From Gimesia aquarii (GTDB lineage: Bacteria > Planctomycetota > Planctomycetia > Planctomycetales > Planctomycetaceae), in the NCBI RefSeq assembly GCF_007748195.1, contig NZ_CP037920.1:2419501-2483500 (forward strand): DNA of 64,000 nucleotides. Reading direction: 5' to 3'. Of this stretch, positions 16,653 to 24,664 are shown one piece after another; position 1 is the stretch's first letter, and every line of letters starts with the position of its first letter. Under the pieces are notes generated by a model. That model saw only the letters and a program-made list of their open reading frames with translations. It made no database searches and was not told where the DNA came from. The translations under genes and the position numbers were made by a program.

Positions 16653-18500
16653 TTACTTTGAATGATTATCAGGATATAGCTGTAATTCCTGTACCCAACT
16701 GGTTAACTGGGCCAGATGCTGTTTTTCTTCGGCTGGAACCATTAATGGTCTGCCACGTGCGTCAAGTATCAATCCCACTGTTCCGCCACGTGCTTCGAAT
16801 TCCATTCGTTTTCCTGAACCAGCACCAAAATCATAGCCTCGCTTTGGTTCGACTGTGATTGTTGCTCGTTCATCTTGAGCGAGAGGGAAGAGTTTCATCT
16901 CACCACACATCATTTCGCCAGATTGGTTGATTGTGTTTCCAGTAATCTGATACTTAAAACAGGTTTTTCCCGTACGATAAAAACCTCGAGGTGCAATGCA
17001 GGTTCCCAGATAGATCAAACAGTCTCGTTCAAAGACCTGCAACGCGGCTTTGGGATGGACTTGTGCTAGAACTCCCAGATGAGGCATCATGAAAATACTG
17101 TCTTTGGCGAGTATAGTCATTCCTTCGGGTTCGAATGCATCAATCATCATCGCCGCAGTCTGATTCATATTGGGGGCATGTGAGAGAACGCCTCCTGAAC
17201 CCACCAGCAAATCCAGCTTTATATTGTCCACAATCGACTGACCACTGGTATTCTGACTAAAAGTATCTCCTACCGTTCGTTGTTGCTGTACTCCCTTGAG
17301 TGTGGTTGCAAATTCTTTGTGCTGGATGTATGCCAATCGGAGGGCTTCGCGCGCCACAGCTTGTTCGAAGACCAGGGCTTCCCTGGTCTGGGGAATCGTT
17401 GTGGGGCGGATCATTTTGTTTTTGATATGATTCTGCAGTTCCCGTGGATTCATATCGAGATGTACCCAGCGTAAGATCATCGGTAAAGTGGCAGAGGCAC
17501 AAACATTGGAGACAGAATAACTCATTCCCAGATTGGCACTCACGGTTCGGTTAAATGTGCCATCAAACACACTGAAGACATCAGTTGTTGCGCCACCAAT
17601 GTCGACGCCCAGTGCATTGATCCCCTCTTGCTCAGCGATTGTTTGCAGAATATTGCCTACGGCTCCGGGTGTGGGCATGATGGGCGCATCCGCCCAGGAG
17701 ATCAGTTTGTTATACCCGGGAGCGTGAGCCATGACATGTTCGAGAAACAGGTCATGAATGGCATCTCGTGCGGGAGCCAGATTTTCTTGTTCCAGAATGG
17801 GACGCACATTCGCAACGGTTGTCAACTTGACATCTTCATCAAAAGTTTCTTCGACAAATGAGATGACTTCCTGATTTCCAGCGTAGATAATCGGCATCTT
17901 ATAGGTACCACCAAATCGGGGCTGTGGTTTGGCGGGTGCAATCAATTCCGCCAATTGCACCACATGCTTTTGAGTCCCTCCATCGGTACCACCTGCCAAT
18001 AAAATCATATCGGGACGCAATTCGCGAATGCGCTGGATCTGTTCGTGAGGCAGGCGTTTGTCGTTAGAACAGATCGTGTCCATCACAATCGCACCAGCAC
18101 CCAGGGCCGCACGCTTGGCACTGGCGGCAGACATTTCTCGCACTACTCCGGCGACCATCATTTGTAGCCCGCCACCTGCACTGGATGTTGAAATATATAT
18201 ATCACAACCAGTATCGCCTTCTGCAGGTCGAATGATTTCGCCGTTTTCGTCAATGAGTTTTCGGCCTGCCAACTCACCCACTTCGGTTACAGCATTCACA
18301 ACACCGACTGTCACGTCAGCGGCAGGTTCTTCTACGGTCGTTGGTGCTTCACCACGATACGTCTGACGGTATTCACCATTGATTTTCTCGATTAAAATGG
18401 CTTTCGTTGTTGTACTACCACAGTCCGTAGCCAAGATTACATTGATTTGATCGAGATCAAATTGTTTTGCTGTTGTGGAGTTCATATTATAACTCGCCAT
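16653..18500 (-). CDS. Glutamate mutase L (MutL/GlmL)-like ASKHA ATPase
   Basis: A 615-residue protein of the MutL family that accompanies adenosylcobalamin-dependent glutamate mutase. ASKHA ATPase motifs are visible: phosphate-1 around residues 26-33 (DCGSTTTK), phosphate-2 at ~300-307 (DIGGATTD), and adenosine motif at ~433-438 (VGSGGV). The family-typical LAGGTDGG is at ~168-175 and STSSAGGGLQMMVAGV at ~104-119. In known systems the protein is encoded next to glmS/glmE mutase subunits. None is present here; all downstream partners are envelope or unknown proteins. A non-mutase role is therefore likely. It starts 51 bases after the 132-residue gene and ends 30 bases before the next ATG. It is probably the energy-coupling subunit of this operon's product. 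Confidence 0.9.
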   Translation of the reverse strand: MASYNMNSTTAKQFDLDQINVILATDCGSTTTKAILIEKINGEYRQTYRGEAPTTVEEPAADVTVGVVNAVTEVGELAGRKLIDENGEIIRPAEGDTGCDIYISTSSAGGGLQMMVAGVVREMSAASAKRAALGAGAIVMDTICSNDKRLPHEQIQRIRELRPDMILLAGGTDGGTQKHVVQLAELIAPAKPQPRFGGTYKMPIIYAGNQEVISFVEETFDEDVKLTTVANVRPILEQENLAPARDAIHDLFLEHVMAHAPGYNKLISWADAPIMPTPGAVGNILQTIAEQEGINALGVDIGGATTDVFSVFDGTFNRTVSANLGMSYSVSNVCASATLPMILRWVHLDMNPRELQNHIKNKMIRPTTIPQTREALVFEQAVAREALRLAYIQHKEFATTLKGVQQQRTVGDTFSQNTSGQSIVDNIKLDLLVGSGGVLSHAPNMNQTAAMMIDAFEPEGMTILAKDSIFMMPHLGVLAQVHPKAALQVFERDCLIYLGTCIAPRGFYRTGKTCFKYQITGNTINQSGEMMCGEMKLFPLAQDERATITVEPKRGYDFGAGSGKRMEFEARGGTVGLILDARGRPLMVPAEEKQHLAQLTSWVQELQLYPDNHSK

Positions 18501-18551
18501 CCGTGTGAATATGAAAGCAGTTTAAATCTTTGCTGAAGTACTCAGCAATTG

Positions 18552-18950
18552 TCAGGAATGATCCTCACTCATTGTTTCTGAAATGATTGGGGGCAATGCT
18601 TCATTTACAGGAGCATTTTGTTTGTTTGCGTGAGACGTACTTAATGTTTCTAATCGTTGACACATCCAATCGATCGACCCTCGTTGTTCCAGAAATTCAG
18701 CGAACGTTTTTTGTGCCGTTCGATCAACTAAAATAGAGAGAAACGGAGCGAAGAAGTGAATGGCCTGTGAGCCTATATAATTTAAAGGGCGACAGGTTTC
18801 CAACGAGAGAATTGCCAGTGTGACCATATCTCTCCGAATGATTTCCTGACAGATCCGGTCAGCAATTTGTTGCTGTTCGTCTGAGGGTGAAAAATCTTCT
18901 GGACGTTCAACGGCGAAGGCGTGCGCAAGCCACTGTTTGATCATTACCAT
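18552..18950 (-). CDS. Small helical cytosolic protein, first gene of MutL-like operon
   Basis: A 132-residue protein with no signal peptide. Residues ~20-80 are mostly helical, with a segment (AILSLETCRPLNYIGSQAIH) that looks conserved in character: ETCRPLNYIGSQA reads like a fixed surface. The C-terminal ~25 residues are low-complexity. The ATG at 18950 and one two codons later are both possible; the second has a better-spaced AGGA. I do not recognise the family. As first gene of the operon it may be a regulator or adaptor of the ATPase, but that is inference. Confidence 0.75.
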   Translation of the reverse strand: MVMIKQWLAHAFAVERPEDFSPSDEQQQIADRICQEIIRRDMVTLAILSLETCRPLNYIGSQAIHFFAPFLSILVDRTAQKTFAEFLEQRGSIDWMCQRLETLSTSHANKQNAPVNEALPPIISETMSEDHS

Positions 18951-19054
18951 CCTAGTAACACCTGTTGTGGGTTTAATTGACGCAAGTGATTTCTATAGCT
19001 CAAGTAAGTCTAGCAGTAGCACGCGCAGATTGAAATGATTCCCTTCCCGTTCAA

Positions 19055-19078
19055 GAAAAAAAGATTCTAAAAGAATCT
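19055..19078 (-). terminator. Rho-independent terminator after tatD
   Basis: On the minus strand AGATTCT, TTT loop, AGAATCT, then a run of seven T. It lies ~55 bases beyond the TatD stop and closes the 25.6-19.1 kb minus-strand cluster. Confidence 0.75.
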
Positions 19079-19130
19079 GCTGCTATTTGATAAAGGCTAG
19101 ACAAAAGGAATACAGACTCAGGGATTGGTC

Positions 19131-19904
19131 TCACCCAAGTTTAAATAGTGCCTTGGCATTGGCGGTAGTGATTTCTGCCATCTCTTCAAGAGACTTATTA
19201 TGGATTTCAGCCAGACAGGCGCAAGTATGTTTAACGAATGCAGGTTCATTGCGTTTTCCCCGCACAGGAACAGGAGCCAGATAAGGAGCATCGGTCTCAA
19301 CTAATAAACGATCCAGGGGAATTTCACGGGCAGTTTCACGAAGCTCCTCATTTTTCTTGAAGGTCAACATACCGGCAAAAGAGATATGAAGTCCCAGCTC
19401 GAGGCAAGCGACGGCTGTCTCAGAGCTACCACAAAAAGAATGCATGATCCCTTTGAGAGGAGCTGCATTGGCTTCTTGCTGTAATAAATGGACGACATCT
19501 TCTTCTGCTTCTCGACAATGAACGACAAAAGGCAGGTCTAGATTTCGGGAGAGTTGGATATGTTTACGAAAGTAGTCACGCTGCAGTTCGATGGGAGCAT
19601 AATCCCAGTACCGATCTAAGCCGGTTTCGCCGATACCAACAACTTTGTGGGCAGTGGAAAGCGTTTGAATTAATTCCCAATCTCCAGGTTTCATCTGAGC
19701 AACATAGTTGGGTTGGATGCCGACGACTGCATAAACATGTGAGAAGGCTGTCGCAAGATCAACGGCGCGCTGGCTGCTTTCTGCTGTGGTTCCGATTGTT
19801 AAGATCGTTTCTACGCCCGAGTCGATTGCATGCTGAATGGTTTCAGGACGGTCAGGATGAAAGGCTTCTTCATCAAGGTGGGCATGAGTATCAAATAATT
19901 TCAT
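19131..19904 (-). CDS. tatD: TatD family metal-dependent hydrolase/DNase
   Basis: A 257-residue TIM-barrel protein. The metal-binding HxH is DTHAHLD at residues 5-11, the mid-barrel HCREAE supplies another ligand, and TDAPYLAP near residue 205 is the C-terminal signature with the conserved Asp. Length matches TatD (255-265). TatD enzymes are Mg2+-dependent 3'-5' exonucleases linked to DNA repair/quality control. Located 15 bases after the ExbD gene and followed by a terminator, so it may be cotranscribed with the ExbB/ExbD genes, although functional linkage is not evident. Confidence 0.93.
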   Translation of the reverse strand: MKLFDTHAHLDEEAFHPDRPETIQHAIDSGVETILTIGTTAESSQRAVDLATAFSHVYAVVGIQPNYVAQMKPGDWELIQTLSTAHKVVGIGETGLDRYWDYAPIELQRDYFRKHIQLSRNLDLPFVVHCREAEEDVVHLLQQEANAAPLKGIMHSFCGSSETAVACLELGLHISFAGMLTFKKNEELRETAREIPLDRLLVETDAPYLAPVPVRGKRNEPAFVKHTCACLAEIHNKSLEEMAEITTANAKALFKLG

Positions 19905-19919
19905 TAGTAATGAGCGATT

Positions 19920-20402
19920 TCAATTTTGAGATGTTTTCAGTTTCTTCCTGGGAGCGACTTTGTTCACGTCAGTGGCAAAATGAATGGAATGAAAACCGGC
20001 AGCAAGACTCGTGTCGTAGGTACGAATCATTTCGCCTAAAGGAACATCCTCTTCGATATCCAGAATGACAGGAATCTCTGGAGCCAGTTCTGCCAGTGAG
20101 GTCAAAGTTTGTTTCAATTGATCGAACTGAGCATACTCTCGTTCATTTAATTCTACAATGGTTTGATTCCCTTCTCGTTTGAGTTTTAACCAGACTTCAC
20201 CAAGTGGCTTTTCTTGAGGAACTGTTTCTGGAGACTCGATACTGCCCGTTGCGAGTTTTGTTGGTAAGAGAAATTCTCGAATCTGGTTTGCCGAAGCACT
20301 AATAAAAAAGATCAACAGCAGAAACACAACGTCGATCATAGGCGTCATGGTCGCCTGGTCCTGTATGTCATGGCGTGTTTTATGGTGGGAAGGTATTTTC
20401 AT
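19920..20402 (-). CDS. ExbD/TolR family biopolymer transport protein (second copy)
   Basis: A 160-residue protein with a short cytoplasmic N-terminus, one TM helix (MTPMIDVVFLLLIFFISAS, residues ~19-37) that contains the functional Asp of the ExbD/TolR family, and a periplasmic domain of ~110 residues. With the ExbB-type protein encoded upstream it should form a proton-driven motor in the inner membrane. It starts 12 bases after the first ExbD gene. Two different ExbD copies with one ExbB imply either a heteromeric complex or alternate partners. No TonB gene is adjacent. Confidence 0.9.
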   Translation of the reverse strand: MKIPSHHKTRHDIQDQATMTPMIDVVFLLLIFFISASANQIREFLLPTKLATGSIESPETVPQEKPLGEVWLKLKREGNQTIVELNEREYAQFDQLKQTLTSLAELAPEIPVILDIEEDVPLGEMIRTYDTSLAAGFHSIHFATDVNKVAPRKKLKTSQN

Positions 20403-20414
20403 GATGAAACAAGC

Positions 20415-20831
20415 TTACTCGTTCAGTACGGCGAATTGAACATTGGAAATACCCGCACGGGCACAACCAATGAGTACGCGTTCCACAATACGGTAAGGAA
20501 TTCGATGGTCTCCGCGAATGCGAACTTCCGTTTCTTTTCGTTTCGTATCATCGATGGAAAGGAGTTTTGCGTCCAATTCTTCCGGTGAAATTTCTTTGCC
20601 ACGTACGTGTAGTTGTTCGTCTAATGTAATCGTGACGATAATCCTGCGGGGTGGTTCTTCGGGCTCTGTTTTGTTTTGTGAAGCAAGCGGGAGTTCGACT
20701 GCTTCGAGATTATCATTCTGAGTCAAATGGGTGGCTGCAAGAAAAAAGACGATCAGTAGAAAAACGATATCGATCAATGGAGTAATATTAAAGCGAATTC
20801 CAGGTTGGCGAGGACGAGTTGGAATTTTCAC
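20415..20831 (-). CDS. ExbD/TolR family biopolymer transport protein (first copy)
   Basis: A 138-residue protein with one TM helix (ITPLIDIVFLLIVFFLAAT, residues ~16-34) carrying the conserved TM Asp, and a periplasmic domain ending IGCARAGISNVQFAVLNE, typical of ExbD. It begins with a GTG that overlaps the stop of the ExbB gene (GTGA, 4 bases), so it is translationally coupled. It differs clearly from the second ExbD downstream (lower length, different periplasmic domain). Proton-channel partner of ExbB is known for the family; the target receptor is not known here. Confidence 0.92.
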   Translation of the reverse strand: MKIPTRPRQPGIRFNITPLIDIVFLLIVFFLAATHLTQNDNLEAVELPLASQNKTEPEEPPRRIIVTITLDEQLHVRGKEISPEELDAKLLSIDDTKRKETEVRIRGDHRIPYRIVERVLIGCARAGISNVQFAVLNE

Positions 20832-21688
20832 GTTTCCTGTCCTCCTGAAGGGGGAGAGGGACGAGTTACTTGTTGTTTGGCAATACGTTGTGCGAGTTCT
20901 TCTTCTGGACGTTTACGAAGTGGCTTTCCAATTTGTTTTGTGGGTACGGCGATAGATCGTTTAAAATCAGCGAAGACATGTTCTGCAAGCAAAGAAGATT
21001 GAGCAACCAGCTCATCGATCCGATTTCGGAAAAAAGCAAAGCTGGCCAGTGCAGGAACGGTAACACTCAAGCCAAAGAGAGTCGTAATTAATGCTTTCGA
21101 AATTCCAGGTGCCAGTTCCGCAACATCGGGGTTGGCTTGAGCAGAGAATTCGGAGAAAGCTAAAATCATCCCCCAGACCGTTCCTAAGAGACCCAGCATC
21201 GGCGATAAAGTTCCAATGACTGACAGATATTCTATTTTGCGATTTAAACGAGCTGACTGCTGCATGGCGGCATCTTCCATTGCTTTCTCGACAGCTCCAT
21301 AGCCCATTTGAACTTCTGCTAGTCCAGCCGAAAGTACATAAGATAAAAAGCTGGGGTTATCCTTACAGAGCGAATCGGCACTACGATATTGTTGCTGAGT
21401 GATGAGAGAGTGAACTTCTTCCGCCAGACCGGGAGGCATGAGGGTATTGCTGCGGATACTGATAATGTGTTCGACGATGAGCGCCACCATGGCCACACTC
21501 AAAACAGCAATAATAATTCCAATGGCACCCGCATCATCGACTAACTGACGAAAATCAACTTTTGCGATACCTGAACCTGATGTATCAACCTCATCGGCGG
21601 CCAGACAGAATGCTGGTGTGGCCAAAGTCATGCTAAAGATGACAAAACCAATCCTGATATATTTTAGAAGTGATTTACTGCGATCCAT
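20828..21688 (-). CDS. MotA/TolQ/ExbB family proton channel protein
   Basis: A 286-residue protein with signal-like N-terminus, a first TM region at residues ~52-72 (IGIIIAVLSVAMVALIVEHI) and two further TM helices in the characteristic ExbB segment (EYLSVIGTLSPMLGLLGTVW, then ISKALITTLFGLSVTVPALA), which contains the pore Thr/Pro pattern. The first ~45 residues form an N-terminal extension typical of planctomycete ExbB. The C-terminal tail is basic and Pro-rich and cytoplasmic. It forms the motor with the two ExbD proteins that follow. Upstream is a TPR protein 25 bases away, probably in the same transcript. Confidence 0.92.
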   Translation of the reverse strand: MDRSKSLLKYIRIGFVIFSMTLATPAFCLAADEVDTSGSGIAKVDFRQLVDDAGAIGIIIAVLSVAMVALIVEHIISIRSNTLMPPGLAEEVHSLITQQQYRSADSLCKDNPSFLSYVLSAGLAEVQMGYGAVEKAMEDAAMQQSARLNRKIEYLSVIGTLSPMLGLLGTVWGMILAFSEFSAQANPDVAELAPGISKALITTLFGLSVTVPALASFAFFRNRIDELVAQSSLLAEHVFADFKRSIAVPTKQIGKPLRKRPEEELAQRIAKQQVTRPSPPSGGQET

Positions 21689-21713
21689 CTAATGTTTCTT
21701 TTCCAGAATTGTT

Positions 21714-22781
21714 TTATTCAAATGAGTTGGGTTGAGTTGTTGGTTTTTTATTGAAACGATCAGGCTTCAATAACTGATCAATCATTTGCTGTGCGATTTG
21801 TTGCGAAGTGGAATGCGGGTAGCGAACTACCGTTTCCTGATAGAGCCGTAATGCATTTGCTGTTTGTCCCATAGCCACCAGTGAATCTGCTGCTTTCAAG
21901 TTTGCGAGTGCCGATAATTGAGGATTCGAATCGTAAGCCAGAGGAATCCAGAGAAAGGAAGCTGCTGCTTGTCCATGTCGTTCCAGCATGGCATATCCAG
22001 TCCCCAGAAGAAAATAGGCTCCTGCTTTCAGGTGCTCTGGGATCTGGTTCAGATTTCGTTCCCAGCGTTGGAGTTCCAGATGGCTCAAGTCGCCCGCTCT
22101 TAGGCGATTTCGCCAAAGCTGGGTACGTGCCAGTTGTTGTACATTTACGTTTGTGCTGGTTGCCAATGACCGCAAAGCCGCTTCAGCCTGGGCCTCATAA
22201 TCGCGGGCGGTAAGTAGAATGCTCGCACCCATTAGCTGTTTGATTTCATCGTTGGAGGTCAACCAGTTCCGGGCAGCACTACGGGCGGGAGAAAGCGTTT
22301 CCTGAATCGTCCAGTCTAAAGGAATGAGTTCGAAATGGCGAGAATTCGGTTCATTTTCGACCATCATTTGAAACCGAACCGCTGCTTTCAAATAATCATC
22401 TTGGCTTAGTGCCACCTTGATCATCAACGCCAGGATTTCTCGACGAACCCATGCTCGATTTTCAACATTCAGTGCTTCACCGAATGAACTGATTGCTTTT
22501 TCAAATTGTCCCGCTTGTAGTTGTTTTAATCCTTGTTGATGTTGTTCGGTTTGAGGAGTATGAACTTTGACAACCTGAGAACTCGGATATTTTCGCACAG
22601 ATCCACTGGGAAGCAGTTTGACTTTGACTTCTGACTGTGTGAAATCCAGAATCGTACAAGGTAAGGTAGCATGGCCGACATGATGATCGGGACGAATTTC
22701 AATCTTGTCCTGTGCGGAAGCGGACATTGCCTTCAGCAAGAAAAAAAAGCAGATCATGATTGTCAGAGAAGAAGTACGCAT
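21714..22781 (-). CDS. Secreted TPR-repeat protein
   Basis: A 355-residue protein with signal peptide (LTIMICFFFLLKAMSASA). Residues ~30-75 look like a small beta-domain (CTILDFTQSEVKVKLLPSGS). The rest is helical with TPR-like repeats (e.g. GLKQLQAGQFEKAISSFGEA at ~85-105 and ADSLVAMGQTANALRLYQET near 305-325). It is encoded 25 bases upstream of ExbB. Planctomycete ExbB/ExbD clusters often carry such a TPR protein; its role is probably scaffold for the motor or its cargo. Exact partner unknown. Confidence 0.82.
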   Translation of the reverse strand: MRTSSLTIMICFFFLLKAMSASAQDKIEIRPDHHVGHATLPCTILDFTQSEVKVKLLPSGSVRKYPSSQVVKVHTPQTEQHQQGLKQLQAGQFEKAISSFGEALNVENRAWVRREILALMIKVALSQDDYLKAAVRFQMMVENEPNSRHFELIPLDWTIQETLSPARSAARNWLTSNDEIKQLMGASILLTARDYEAQAEAALRSLATSTNVNVQQLARTQLWRNRLRAGDLSHLELQRWERNLNQIPEHLKAGAYFLLGTGYAMLERHGQAAASFLWIPLAYDSNPQLSALANLKAADSLVAMGQTANALRLYQETVVRYPHSTSQQIAQQMIDQLLKPDRFNKKPTTQPNSFE

Positions 22782-22806
22782 TTAGACTTTCAATATCGAA
22801 AGATTT

Positions 22807-23373
22807 CTATGACTCCGTAGCAGAAGGTGTGATGGATTCAGGTGTTTTGGATTCGCTTCTGTTTTCTTTTCCCGATTGGTCTTTCGTGAAAAACCAGGAT
22901 GCCAGCATAAGCAGGGCTCCACCAGTAATCGCCATATCAGCCACATTAAAAATACCGGTTCGCAAAGGGCCAAAGCCGATATTTAAGAAATCAATCACAA
23001 TTCCATTTAAAAACACGCGATCGATTAAATTCCCGATGCCGCCTGCCAGCAGAAGTGACAGGGCAATGAATTGAATCAAGGGCATCTGCCAACGAAAAAT
23101 GAGCATGCCTGTCACGATGATTAAAAACGCTGCGTTGGCAATCACTAACATGAAGAACCGGACTGGTTTTGAAAGACCGCTTCCGACGCTGAGAAAGGCG
23201 CCAGTATTTTCTGCATATTCCATGCGCAGAGTATTATTGAAGTAGGTGATGGGCGGTTCATATTTGAGTTTTTCAACAGCGATCTTTTTTGTGACCTGAT
23301 CACAGCCGACGCAAAACAGCAAACAGGCTAATAGTAGAGTATACCGAGTCACTTTGGATACCGTTGAAGACAT
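22807..23373 (-). CDS. lspA: Lipoprotein signal peptidase (LspA)
   Basis: A 188-residue four-TM aspartic protease that removes signal peptides from diacylglyceryl-modified prolipoproteins. The catalytic Asp residues are in GGIGNLIDRVFLNG (residues ~112-125) and FNVADMAITGG (residues ~144-153). The N-terminal ~25 residues form the first membrane segment with the DQVTKK element. A C-terminal tail of ~25 residues, Ser/Thr/Glu-rich, is longer than in E. coli. Many lipoprotein-type signals in this window (e.g. 25964, 51957, 62792) would be its substrates. It lies between the VWA gene and the TPR gene on the minus strand. Confidence 0.93.
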   Translation of the reverse strand: MSSTVSKVTRYTLLLACLLFCVGCDQVTKKIAVEKLKYEPPITYFNNTLRMEYAENTGAFLSVGSGLSKPVRFFMLVIANAAFLIIVTGMLIFRWQMPLIQFIALSLLLAGGIGNLIDRVFLNGIVIDFLNIGFGPLRTGIFNVADMAITGGALLMLASWFFTKDQSGKENRSESKTPESITPSATES

Positions 23374-23440
23374 TAGTCAATTGCTTTCTGCGATTGTTAA
23401 ATTTAGTTCTGGAATCAATTTTAAATAGTCAATGAACAGT

Positions 23441-24463
23441 TTAACGATTCCTGAGAAACTTACGAACGTTGTAGTAGCGGTAGCTACCTTTATTTTGTCG
23501 TGCCAACTTTTCGAGTGAATTTCCTTCCATGACTGGGAAGCCTTCTCCAAATTCAATACAGTGGATCTTTGCCTTCCCCCTGTTTAGCCTGCGAATTTCA
23601 TTGAGGTCTGCACTCGATAACTGAGGATGCTTGGCATCAGTTAAGAAGAATATGACATCCGGTTGAAAATTTAAAGCTCTCTTAAGAGCTGGGATGTGAT
23701 CGGTTCCTCCATCTGGTTCGACACTCTGAATAAACTGACGGGCCAGGGTACGATTGATATCAGTCGCATATAGCAGCTCTGCTGACTTTCCCCGATGCTG
23801 CATTGCTCTGGTGGTTGTATTGTAGAAAATAATCTGAAACTGCTGATGATGGGTCAGGCCTGACAGACTGGAGATGAGTTCTGAACGTGCTTTTCGAATC
23901 GGAGCCCCCTGCGGTGCTGCCATACTGCCTGAGCAATCGAGAACAAATACAAATCGTTTTCCCGAATCAACAGCATCAAAAAAATTCACATTACCCGTAC
24001 CCATCACTGGTGGAGCGAGGGCAGAACTGGGAGACATCAAATTTGACGTTAAATCTGAATTGGGTGAGTTTGGAACTGCGGGAGCCCGCGTTGGTCCGGC
24101 CCCGAGAAGTTTTGAGTTCAGTTCAGGTAATAAAGGATCGACAGGGGGCTGGTCAAGAACGTCTTTGAGTGGCTCTTGAGTTTGGTAAGCTAAGTTGTTT
24201 TGCGTTTCTTCTTGAGTTTCTTGCTCAGTGTCATCGGTTTTTTCTGCGTCCGGAGATTGTTTGACATAAATACCTACGCTACGTAGTTCTCCGTCAGTTC
24301 CTCCTGTTTGACCACTATCACAACGATTCAAACTGGAAATGAGAATGAATAAAAGAAGTGAGTGGATAGCAAGAGAGGCAGCCCAACTCGGAACCACCAG
24401 CAGAGGGGAATTTCTCTGCCATTGTGGCGTTTGGTGATCAAGTTCTGTCAATGCTGCCGGCAT
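23441..24463 (-). CDS. Membrane-anchored VWA protein with Pro-rich linker
   Basis: A 340-residue protein with one N-terminal TM helix (WAASLAIHSLLLFILISSL, residues ~28-46), then a 110-residue Pro/Glu/Thr-rich linker, and a VWA domain from residue ~165 to the C-terminus with MIDAS VLDCSGSM. The TM anchor followed by a periplasmic linker and folded domain resembles the topology of ExbD/TonB partners. It is encoded on the same strand 67 bases upstream of LspA, within the ExbB/ExbD region. A periplasmic partner of the motor is possible but not shown. Confidence 0.82.
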   Translation of the reverse strand: MPAALTELDHQTPQWQRNSPLLVVPSWAASLAIHSLLLFILISSLNRCDSGQTGGTDGELRSVGIYVKQSPDAEKTDDTEQETQEETQNNLAYQTQEPLKDVLDQPPVDPLLPELNSKLLGAGPTRAPAVPNSPNSDLTSNLMSPSSALAPPVMGTGNVNFFDAVDSGKRFVFVLDCSGSMAAPQGAPIRKARSELISSLSGLTHHQQFQIIFYNTTTRAMQHRGKSAELLYATDINRTLARQFIQSVEPDGGTDHIPALKRALNFQPDVIFFLTDAKHPQLSSADLNEIRRLNRGKAKIHCIEFGEGFPVMEGNSLEKLARQNKGSYRYYNVRKFLRNR

Positions 24464-24664
24464 CTGTATAAAGGTCCGTTTGTCTAACTTCAGTTGAGGA
24501 AAAAGAGACGTTCTAAGAGTAGCGATTCTTCTTAAGTCTTGAAATTATAAAAGATTAAGTAACTTGTTTTAGTGATCTTATAATGGTCATTCTCCTTCAA
24601 CAGGGAGATGGTACCATTACCATTTTACCCAGATTCAGACTTGTTCTCTTATTCTTTTACGTAT

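Noticed and set aside
17117-17140. GGTTCGAAT motif resembling a tRNA T-loop
   Set aside because: It lies inside the MutL-like coding sequence and no acceptor stem or D-loop can be paired; no tRNA found in the window.
11726-18950. Glutamate mutase or methylaspartate operon
   Set aside because: Only the MutL-type ATPase is present; no mutase S/E subunits, no methylaspartate lyase, no B12 riboswitch seen in the region before 18950.
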